Of a stretch of DNA of 64,000 bases, positions 54,551-61,601 are shown piece after piece. The DNA is from Coxiellaceae bacterium. Its GTDB lineage: Bacteria; Pseudomonadota; Gammaproteobacteria; Coxiellales; Coxiellaceae. The stretch spans positions 1 through 64,000 of the forward strand of contig JARGOB010000001.1 of the NCBI GenBank assembly GCA_029212925.1. Direction: 5' to 3'. Position 1 is the stretch's first letter, and each line of letters begins with the position of its first letter. Below the pieces are notes generated by a model. That model did no database searches. It was not told where the DNA came from and saw only the letters and a program-made list of their open reading frames with translations. A program made the position numbers and the translations under genes.

Positions 54551-55165
54551 ATGATGCGTAGTATTATTTGTCTGCTTTGCATTGTATTAATGACACCTGT
54601 AAATGCTGAGATATATCGAACCGTGGCACCTGATGGCTCGGTAGTGTTTACCGATAAAGATGTTAATGGTGATGCTGAAAAAGTGAAGTTAAAGCCAGTG
54701 AGTATTTCTAAACCTGCTAGCACTATTACATTGACACCACAAGATTTACAGCTAAAAACTAAATCCACAAGCAGTGCTGATGGTTATTATACCTCGGTTA
54801 AAATTATGACGCCGCGAGACGGTGACACTTTGTGGAATCAGCCTAAAACAGCTGTGGTGGTTGGTGTTACACCCGCGTTGCAGCCAGGTGATAAGGTGCA
54901 ATTAAAGATGGATGGTAAAGTGGTGCGTACTAATACAACAGGATCATTTGAGTTGGATTATATTGAGCGTGGCATACACACATTTGAAGCGCAGGTATTA
55001 AATGCGCAAGGCAAAGTTTTACGTTATTCCAAAACAATCAAAGTTTATGTGCAGCGTACTGGGCTTAATAATCGTGCGGGTACACAGACTGTAACATTCA
55101 ATCGCGTCAATGCACCGGTCAGTTTAGCTAGTGTTGTTAACCTTATTGCAGGAGTAATAAAGTGA
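54551..55165 (+). CDS. DUF4124-domain secreted protein of the pilus operon, 204 aa
   Basis: A signal peptide (MMRSIICLLCIVLMTPVNA) precedes a DUF4124 motif (EIYRTVAPDGSVVFTDKD, about 20-38), commonly found in gammaproteobacterial envelope proteins near pilus genes. Then comes an immunoglobulin-like region (VKIMTPRDGDTLWNQPKTAV, FELDYIERGIHTFEAQVLNAQG), similar to bacterial Ig-like domains in surface proteins. The start is ATG at 54551, shortly after the second pilV-like gene. The gene ends within the GTG of pilT (overlap 55162-55165). It occupies the place that PilY1 holds in many minor-pilin operons, but it is much smaller and lacks the PilY1 beta-propeller. Its role is unknown. Confidence 0.85.
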   Translation: MMRSIICLLCIVLMTPVNAEIYRTVAPDGSVVFTDKDVNGDAEKVKLKPVSISKPASTITLTPQDLQLKTKSTSSADGYYTSVKIMTPRDGDTLWNQPKTAVVVGVTPALQPGDKVQLKMDGKVVRTNTTGSFELDYIERGIHTFEAQVLNAQGKVLRYSKTIKVYVQRTGLNNRAGTQTVTFNRVNAPVSLASVVNLIAGVIK

Positions 55166-56175
55166 CTTTAGATGAATTATTAAAAATTACTGTTGAGCGA
55201 AATGCGTCTGATTTACACCTGTCTGTAGGGGAGTCGCCAGTGGTGCGGATCGATGGTGAGCTTGTGCGATTAGATGATCCTGAGCTGACTGAAGAAGTAT
55301 TATCGGGCATGATTGATGGTGTGTTGAATGAAGCACAGAAGAAAATATTTCATGATGAACTAGAAACCGATCTTAGTTATTCGATAGAAGGCTTGGCTCG
55401 TTTTCGTGTCAATATATTTCATCAGCAGCGCGGGGTAGCAGCTGTATTACGTGTGATTCCTGACCGAATACCTACTTTTGAAGAGTTAAAACTGCCTGAG
55501 ATTATACGCTCATTCTGTGCATTACCTAATGGTTTGTTGTTAGTGACGGGGCCTACGGGTTCTGGTAAGTCAACTACGTTGGCAGCGATGGTGGATTCGA
55601 TTAATGAGAAATACCATCACCATATTATTACCATTGAAGACCCGATAGAATTTACCTACCACAATAAAAATTGCTTAATCAATCAACGTGAAGTTAAAAA
55701 AGATACCTTGAGTTTTAATGCCGCGTTACGTTCTGTGTTACGTGAAGATCCCGATATTATATTGGTTGGTGAGTTGCGAGATTTAGAAACCATTCGTTTA
55801 GCTTTAACAGCGGCTGAAACTGGCCATTTGGTATTGGCAACGTTGCATACCAACTCGGCAGCGAAAACCATTGACCGTTTGATTGATGTGTTTCCTTCTG
55901 GTGAAAAAGATATGATTCGTGCGATGTTATCAGAGTCTCTTCGTGCTGTTATCGCGCAGACATTATTAAAGAAAATTGGCGGTGGTCGTATTGCAGCGCA
56001 AGAGATTATGGTGTGTACTCCTGCCATTCGAAATCTTATTCGTGAAAACAAAGTGCCACAAATTTACTCGGCAATTCAAACCGGTAAAGCTACAGGTATG
56101 CGCACAATGGAGCAGCATTTGGTTGAGCTGGCAGAGGCGCAACTGATTGAGCCGGTTAAGAAAACCGATAATTAA
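55162..56175 (+). CDS. pilT: Type IV pilus retraction ATPase PilT
   Basis: A 337-residue hexameric motor that depolymerises pili, powering twitching and DNA uptake. It has an N-terminal PAS-like half (NASDLHLSVGESPVVRIDGEL), Walker A GPTGSGKS, the Asp box and Walker B (LREDPDIILVGELRD), the His box TAAETGHLVLATLHT and the C-terminal AIRNLIRE motif, which marks PilT and is needed for retraction. The start is GTG at 55162, preceded by GGAG and overlapping the stop of the DUF4124 gene (GTGA), so it is translationally coupled. In most genomes pilT is next to pilU and yggS; here it closes the minor-pilin operon, and pilU is not in the window. Confidence 0.97.
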   Translation: MTLDELLKITVERNASDLHLSVGESPVVRIDGELVRLDDPELTEEVLSGMIDGVLNEAQKKIFHDELETDLSYSIEGLARFRVNIFHQQRGVAAVLRVIPDRIPTFEELKLPEIIRSFCALPNGLLLVTGPTGSGKSTTLAAMVDSINEKYHHHIITIEDPIEFTYHNKNCLINQREVKKDTLSFNAALRSVLREDPDIILVGELRDLETIRLALTAAETGHLVLATLHTNSAAKTIDRLIDVFPSGEKDMIRAMLSESLRAVIAQTLLKKIGGGRIAAQEIMVCTPAIRNLIRENKVPQIYSAIQTGKATGMRTMEQHLVELAEAQLIEPVKKTDN

Positions 56176-56186
56176 CATTTAACCTA

Positions 56187-56217
56187 TTGACTCTGACGTG
56201 GCGTGATACTTTATGGT
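56187..56217 (+). promoter_or_regulatory. MerR-type promoter (19-bp spacer)
   Basis: TTGACT (56187-56192), a 19-base spacer and TATGGT (56212-56217) lie upstream of the MerR gene. The over-long spacer and the partial TGACG...GGTGTCA dyad inside it are hallmarks of promoters remodelled by MerR-family proteins, so the gene probably controls itself. Confidence 0.55.
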
Positions 56218-56245
56218 GTCACCATCATGTAGTTGGAGAGGTAAT

Positions 56246-57004
56246 ATGCCTTATACAGTAAAACAATTATCTGCGCTCTCAGGGGTTAGTGTTCGTACTA
56301 TTCATTATTATGATGAAATCGGATTGCTGGCGCCTGCGTATTGTGGTGACAATAATTACCGTTATTATGAAGAAAAACAACTGTTATTGTTGCAGCAGAT
56401 ATTGTTTTATCGGGAATTGGGTTTCCAACTGGATGATATAAAGAAGTTTATTTATAGCGATGATTTCAATCAAGTTGATGCTTTATTATCGCATAAAGAA
56501 CTTCTTACCGGTGATCTTGATCGCATTAGCAAGTTGATCAAGACGATTGATAAAACAGTTGCACATTTAAGAGGTGTTGAAATGGTTAAATTAGAAGAAA
56601 TTTTTGAAGGCTTTACCGATGAAAAACAAAAATTATATGAAGAATTTTTGGTTGAAAGCGGTGTTGATGAGAGGGAATTAAGTCAAGTAAGATTAAAAGT
56701 AAAGGGGTGGACTAAGGACCAATGGCGTGAAAATAAGCGTGATAATGATCAGGTTTATGCTGAGCTTGCTAAGGCAATTGATGATAAGTTGCTTCCTGCT
56801 TCACCGGAGGTTCAAGCATTAATCCATAGGCATTATGAGTTAGTTAAGCTTTTTTGGACACCAACCAAACAGAGCTATATTGGCTTGGGTCAATTGTATT
56901 GCTCGAACCCTGACTTTATTAAGTTTTATGATGATATACATCCGGAGTTGTTGGATTTTTTGATCCAGGCAATGGGTGTCTATGCTGAAAAGCAGTTACC
57001 ATAG
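56246..57004 (+). CDS. MerR-family regulator with TipAS-type ligand domain
   Basis: A 252-residue regulator. The N-terminal winged helix (YTVKQLSALSGVSVRTIHYYDEIGLLAPAYC, then NNYRYYEEKQLLLLQQI) is followed by the dimerisation coiled coil to about 115. From about 120 to the end is a TipAS (thiostrepton-induced) domain, the helical ligand-binding fold shared with TipAL, Mta and SkgA (FEGFTDEKQKLYEEFLVESG, LIHRHYELVKLFWTPTKQSYIGLGQLYCSNPDFIKFYDDIHPE). Such proteins bind drugs or hydrophobic compounds and unwind 19-bp-spacer promoters. ATG at 56246 follows GGAGAGG. The 1321-aa gene starts 79 bases downstream on the same strand and could be its target. Confidence 0.92.
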   Translation: MPYTVKQLSALSGVSVRTIHYYDEIGLLAPAYCGDNNYRYYEEKQLLLLQQILFYRELGFQLDDIKKFIYSDDFNQVDALLSHKELLTGDLDRISKLIKTIDKTVAHLRGVEMVKLEEIFEGFTDEKQKLYEEFLVESGVDERELSQVRLKVKGWTKDQWRENKRDNDQVYAELAKAIDDKLLPASPEVQALIHRHYELVKLFWTPTKQSYIGLGQLYCSNPDFIKFYDDIHPELLDFLIQAMGVYAEKQLP

Positions 57005-57009
57005 TGTAG

Positions 57010-57037
57010 TTGTAAATTTCTAATATCATGGTAAAAT
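57010..57037 (+). promoter_or_regulatory. Candidate promoter for the 1321-aa gene
   Basis: TTGTAA (57010-57015), a 16-base spacer and TAAAAT (57032-57037). A second possible -10, TGTAAT (57051-57056), stands immediately before the shared leader motif. Confidence 0.35.
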
Positions 57038-57058
57038 GGTAGCAGGTTGTTGTAATTT

Positions 57059-57075
57059 CTTTCATAAAAGTGAGA
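57059..57075 (+). promoter_or_regulatory. Leader motif shared with the gene at 61112
   Basis: CTTTCATAAAAGTGAGA agrees at 15 of 17 bases with CTTTCATAAATGTGGGA (61086-61102). Both stand a few bases after a TGTAAT box and 24-26 bases before an ATG, which suggests a common promoter/leader. Confidence 0.45.
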
Positions 57076-57082
57076 ATAATCA

Positions 57083-60000
57083 ATGCCTGCGCCTATTATT
57101 ATGATGTCGAAACAAGTTCAAGCGACATTACAAAATCCTCAATTCATCGCAAATAATCTAGTTTCTTTTCAGCAGCGGACACAAGATATCTTAAACGAAA
57201 GACTGACTCACGGAACTAATCTTGAGCGAATCAACCAAGTATTAAGCCTAAGAATTGGCATAAAGGCTCGTTTGCTCGCTATTAAGCGAATAATCGCAGG
57301 TCAGTTAGTGTGGGTGCTATTAGAGCTACTGCCTAATCATGAGTATTCAAAAGCGCGCTACCTAAAACCGCGTGCAAAAGATAAATTTCTTGAAAATAAT
57401 AAAGATAGGATGATGGCGCTAGCTTTATCAGGCAGCGTTACAGGCGTGCTTTGTATTGACGATTCAGGCAGCGATGATGCGGTAATGGCTGGAGTGGGTG
57501 TTGATCGAGAGCGTTACGTTAAACCTAATGAAGTAGTGGTTTATAACAGCCAGTTAATTCATTTGACTGATAAGCAAGATGACTGTTTAGCGCAAATTGC
57601 AGCGGGTCTGACGAATGATGCGTTTATTGCATTGATAGCGGGTGCTCCGGGTTCAGGAAAAACGCTATTAGCTAAAATTATTATTGAGCAGTTGTTAGAG
57701 CTAGAAGGTGATACGGCGAGTGTGTATTACATAGCGCAGTCAGAAAAATTGCGTCATGAAATGGCTAAACAGTGTGGCGCTTTAGCAGGCGATGCTGTGA
57801 ATTACTGTGCTTATCAACAAATGCTTGAACATGCCGGTGTGAATTTTGATGGCATGACGCAAGTTGATGATGTCCACTTACTGCAGTATTTTGCTAAAGC
57901 CCAAAATGAGGCAAGCACATTACACAAAATTAAAATAAAAGATGCTGCCGCTACGGGCGCGGATATTGAAGCCATACTAAAAGACATGAGTTTTGAACAA
58001 TTCCAGCAAGAGTGCCTGGTCATGTCTGGAATAAATAAGCCAGGTGATAAAGGTTTGGCAGAGTATCTGGCAATGGGCGGTAATCACTCTTTATTTCATG
58101 GTAATACGGAATTACAGCAGCGGTTGTGGCATTTATACCAAAACTACATGGCTGGTTTAGCAGAGGCTAATCAATACCATTTACAATTATCACGTTTTGA
58201 TGTTGAAAAAATAGTAGGTAATTCGACGTTAGTGGTTGATGAGGCACTGGACTTAACGCGCGTGCAATTGCAAGCCATTATGGCGATGGGCGCTAAAGTG
58301 GTTTTTCTCGGGGATCATAATCAAGAGTTGAAGAAGACCTCACAAACAGTAGAATATTTACGTGAATTAATTGCAGCATCTGGTGTGACACAAACTTACG
58401 TGGCGAAATTAAATAAGACTTATCGGTGTGCAGCACATATTGCCACCATAGCGAGTAAATTACTGGTTGTGAAAAAAGGCATCACATCGCACGGTTCTGA
58501 CTTGGTTGATATTGAAGTGAAGTCGGCAGTAGATGCTACGGGCTCAGTCGCGGTGATCGGTACAACGGCAAGCGAAGTAGAGCAAGTAAAAAGATTATGT
58601 AGCAGTGTTGATACAGCTGTGATATGCCCGCAAGAAAAAAAAGCTACGGTAGCGGAACAGTTAAGTGCAGCGTTGGTGTTTAGTATTGCTGAAATTAAAG
58701 GCCTGGGTTATAAACGCGTTATATTAAGAGACGTTATTTCTCGTGATACAGCTGTACGATTATTAGGGCTCATTCGCGGTGGTAAGAAAAAGCGTGGTGA
58801 GATTACAGCAGAAGATAAAATGCTAATCACTCAAATGAATAATGTATTTACAGCAGTCAGTCGAGCTGAATCAGAGTTGGTGTTTATGAATAGCGATAAT
58901 CATCCTAAGGTACAAGAATTGATTGCTATGTTGGTAGAGGGAATAGATCTCACCATGATTAATGTCATGGGTATCGATACGGGGCCATCGACAGAAACTG
59001 AGTGGCGCGCAGAGGCGTTGCGATTGCGTGCAGAAGGAAAGCATGGTCAAGCAGATGAGATTGCACGGCAGCATGATTTTGTATTGGAGTCTGATGCGGT
59101 GGAGGCTCCTTCTGCTTTAGATGGCATAGAAGCTAAAAGAGATGACGAAGTGGGGCCAACGGATAGGTATGATACCAGACAGGAAAGTCAATTGGTGGTT
59201 TCTCAACAACCTGTGCGTGTTCAGTCTAGAAGAAAAAGAAAGTCAAAAAAAAGGCCGAAACCAGTTGTTCAGGCTGTTGTGAGTTCGCTTCCGCTTGCAG
59301 AAGCCATTGAAGTTCAAGCTGAGTGTACAGCGAAAGCTGATGCGGTGTCTTGCAAGGGCGAAGGCAATCCTGAATTTATTGTTGCTTTTGAGAAAAAATT
59401 AAAAGGTCAAAAAGGAAAGAAAAAAGAAATTGATAAACGGCAGATCAATTTCTCCATGCCGATAACACTTGATAATTTGGATTATCTTGCATCGTTGTCA
59501 GCGAGAGATATGCAGCGCATAATGCCCAAACATATCATGGCGATGTTGATGGTTTCTGGTTCTTTTGATGCGAATACATTGTCACACTATCTTAGCATGC
59601 TTCGTAATGTTGAACAGAAAAGTAAGCATCCTATGTTTCATTATTCTGCTGATTTGATGTCATCAGAAAAGATGGACGAATTAGTCACTTCATATGACCT
59701 CACTGCAAAGAATACGATTGCCTATAAATTAATGCTGCATAAGGATGGGATAGTGTTTCTGCAGAACTACTTATTGCCTTTGTTGGTTCGAATGGCTGGG
59801 GTTGATGATTTATGTTGTAGGGTACTAGCTCAAAACATTCAAAAACCTTTTTATAACACTTCTAATGCTACTATTCTGGTTAATTATATTAGGAATAAAC
59901 CGGGATGGTATTTAGAGTTATTGGAATTGGCTAATGAAAAAGATACTATTCGTCAGGTAATAGTAAAATCATTGAATATCAAATATCTGCAGTTCTCTCA

Positions 60001-61048
60001 TGTGGTCGGGGGGCGTGGAATGCCCCGTGCTTTGTCTGCATTGTATGTTACCTTTCATGAAAGGAGTGAATTAGCTAATAAATTATTGGATATGGCTTTT
60101 TTGCACCCGGATATTCGTTCTGCATTGGTTGCAGGCTTGGGTGAAAAAGCCGGTGATAGCGGTGTTACCCCCTTGGAAGCATTTTATTATAATCCTGATA
60201 CAGGATATGATATTTCCAAACTTATACATCTAGCGGAATTACACCCTGAGTGCATGAGCTTTTTAGCAGATAAATTATCATCTATCTCAAATCAAGTTGA
60301 TAGGTGGACATTATTGCATGAGTTAGCTAGAAGGTGCCCGCAAAGTTTTAAGCGATTAGCTGAGATCGCTCAGTGGAATGATTCAGCGTATGGTCTGTTT
60401 ATTAAAGCGTTTACAGCTACACCTGATCGCTTTATGGCTGCTCTCTGTAATGACGGTCCGGCGCCCTCGCAAGTAGTTGCCTTGGCACTATCACCTTCAC
60501 ATGAGGGTAATGAAATTGCAAAAATTTTTATTTCTATGATAAGAAAATTGATTGCTTTTCACGATAACAATGGTCCAAAAAAACATGTAGAATTTATCAA
60601 TTATATAACTTTTGATTGTGATTCGAATTGTGCCTACGCGGCTATGCTGGATTTTATTACTCATAATGATGAGGCTGCAGCGGCGTTTTGTGAAAAGGCT
60701 GTGAAGATAAGTTTAATAGGTTCCACCTTTATCCATCAATTAGTAACTGGTAAGCAAGATGCGTTTGTGCAATTGGTTGAGCTTGCTATTGCAAGAGGTG
60801 GTATATTTAACGTAATTCTGGCTGGGCTTGATAAGGTGAATGATGAGGGCTGCACGCCTATGGCGCTTTTGCGAGATCGTGATGAATCTGAATACCGGCG
60901 TCTCACTGCAAAGATTACAGCAAAACAAAATGCCGATCGATTTGATGTGAATCCGGCGTTGACGCGGATGGGTATGTTTATTAATTCGCGTCGAGTTAAT
61001 GGCATACAAAAGCGTATAGAGCGAGTAGAGTTTACATATGACTTTTAA
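57083..61048 (+). CDS. 1321-aa chimera: SF1-helicase-like ATPase plus helical-repeat domain
   Basis: Residues about 160-620 carry superfamily 1 helicase motifs in order: GAPGSGKT (187-194), VVDEALD (D386, E387), GDHNQ (410-414), LNKTYRC (443-449) and a motif VI-like TAVSRAESELVF near 590. Motif II and the Arg fingers look intact, so ATPase activity is plausible. There is no nuclease or classical 2B domain. A linker (620-800) contains a strongly basic run, RRKRKSKKRPKP near 716-728, resembling a nuclear localisation signal. The last 500 residues are helical repeats; some end in ankyrin-like phrases (DSGVTPLEAFYY, NDEGCTPMALLRD). I know no bacterial housekeeping protein of this build. ATG at 57083, weak GTGAG upstream. 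A host-directed nucleic-acid-acting effector is inference. Confidence 0.78.
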   Translation: MPAPIIMMSKQVQATLQNPQFIANNLVSFQQRTQDILNERLTHGTNLERINQVLSLRIGIKARLLAIKRIIAGQLVWVLLELLPNHEYSKARYLKPRAKDKFLENNKDRMMALALSGSVTGVLCIDDSGSDDAVMAGVGVDRERYVKPNEVVVYNSQLIHLTDKQDDCLAQIAAGLTNDAFIALIAGAPGSGKTLLAKIIIEQLLELEGDTASVYYIAQSEKLRHEMAKQCGALAGDAVNYCAYQQMLEHAGVNFDGMTQVDDVHLLQYFAKAQNEASTLHKIKIKDAAATGADIEAILKDMSFEQFQQECLVMSGINKPGDKGLAEYLAMGGNHSLFHGNTELQQRLWHLYQNYMAGLAEANQYHLQLSRFDVEKIVGNSTLVVDEALDLTRVQLQAIMAMGAKVVFLGDHNQELKKTSQTVEYLRELIAASGVTQTYVAKLNKTYRCAAHIATIASKLLVVKKGITSHGSDLVDIEVKSAVDATGSVAVIGTTASEVEQVKRLCSSVDTAVICPQEKKATVAEQLSAALVFSIAEIKGLGYKRVILRDVISRDTAVRLLGLIRGGKKKRGEITAEDKMLITQMNNVFTAVSRAESELVFMNSDNHPKVQELIAMLVEGIDLTMINVMGIDTGPSTETEWRAEALRLRAEGKHGQADEIARQHDFVLESDAVEAPSALDGIEAKRDDEVGPTDRYDTRQESQLVVSQQPVRVQSRRKRKSKKRPKPVVQAVVSSLPLAEAIEVQAECTAKADAVSCKGEGNPEFIVAFEKKLKGQKGKKKEIDKRQINFSMPITLDNLDYLASLSARDMQRIMPKHIMAMLMVSGSFDANTLSHYLSMLRNVEQKSKHPMFHYSADLMSSEKMDELVTSYDLTAKNTIAYKLMLHKDGIVFLQNYLLPLLVRMAGVDDLCCRVLAQNIQKPFYNTSNATILVNYIRNKPGWYLELLELANEKDTIRQVIVKSLNIKYLQFSHVVGGRGMPRALSALYVTFHERSELANKLLDMAFLHPDIRSALVAGLGEKAGDSGVTPLEAFYYNPDTGYDISKLIHLAELHPECMSFLADKLSSISNQVDRWTLLHELARRCPQSFKRLAEIAQWNDSAYGLFIKAFTATPDRFMAALCNDGPAPSQVVALALSPSHEGNEIAKIFISMIRKLIAFHDNNGPKKHVEFINYITFDCDSNCAYAAMLDFITHNDEAAAAFCEKAVKISLIGSTFIHQLVTGKQDAFVQLVELAIARGGIFNVILAGLDKVNDEGCTPMALLRDRDESEYRRLTAKITAKQNADRFDVNPALTRMGMFINSRRVNGIQKRIERVEFTYDF

Positions 61049-61053
61049 GTTTG

Positions 61054-61081
61054 TTGAATTTTGAGACAAGGCGTGTAATAT
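61054..61081 (+). promoter_or_regulatory. Candidate promoter of the small secreted protein
   Basis: TTGAAT (61054-61059), a 16-base spacer and TAATAT (61076-61081), followed by the shared CTTTCATAAA leader. Confidence 0.4.
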
Positions 61082-61111
61082 ATCTCTTTCATAAATGTGG
61101 GAGATATAAAA

Positions 61112-61510
61112 ATGAAAAATATAATAATTTCTACTGTAGCGCTACTGTCGGTAAGTAACATCGCAATGGCTGGTCATCCATTTTACCCAAACGGAAAATT
61201 TATCAATAACTCCAATACGAATGTGCATATTATGCAGCCAAGGCAGTACTATACCATTCAAAATCTTTGGCATGATGTGATACCTGCTTATACGACTATT
61301 CCGATGGAAATTTACGTCACTGATAGCCGTAGAAATGTGCCAGATAATGCCATAACAACCTTTCAGTTAGTTCCGGCTAGCGTCACCGCTCCAGCATGTG
61401 TATACACGGTGTATTCAGGTGGCAGCACGATTACCTCAAATAATGCAGAGGTATGCCAATACCATCGTGATGGCAATGTAGGTTTTGTGTTTACTTATAA
61501 TTACAACTAA
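61112..61510 (+). CDS. Small exported protein of unknown function, 132 aa
   Basis: ATG at 61112 with GGGAGA about 9 bases upstream; a GTG at 61097 in frame is inside the leader motif and rejected. It begins with a clear Sec signal peptide (MKNIIISTVALLSVSNIAMA), cut before GHPFYPNG. The mature chain of about 112 residues is beta-rich, with Asn, Thr and Tyr and one disulfide-capable Cys pair (APACVYTVYSG, NAEVCQYHRD). No family is recognised. Its promoter/leader resembles that of the 1321-aa gene upstream and partly that of the gene at 26227, suggesting joint expression. It is probably periplasmic or secreted. Confidence 0.75.
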   Translation: MKNIIISTVALLSVSNIAMAGHPFYPNGKFINNSNTNVHIMQPRQYYTIQNLWHDVIPAYTTIPMEIYVTDSRRNVPDNAITTFQLVPASVTAPACVYTVYSGGSTITSNNAEVCQYHRDGNVGFVFTYNYN

Positions 61511-61568
61511 TTACAACAGTTAATGAGCAGGACGGCAGTACTCTATTCCGATCTATGGCCAAAAATGC

Positions 61569-61574
61569 TATAGT
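61569..61574 (+). promoter_or_regulatory. Candidate -10 box of purL
   Basis: TATAGT lies 28 bases before the purL ATG, with a poor -35 (TTCCGA, 61546-61551) at a 17-base spacing. No PurR operator was recognised. Confidence 0.35.
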
Positions 61575-61601
61575 ACCGGCGTCTCTAAACAGGGTAAAAA
61601 T

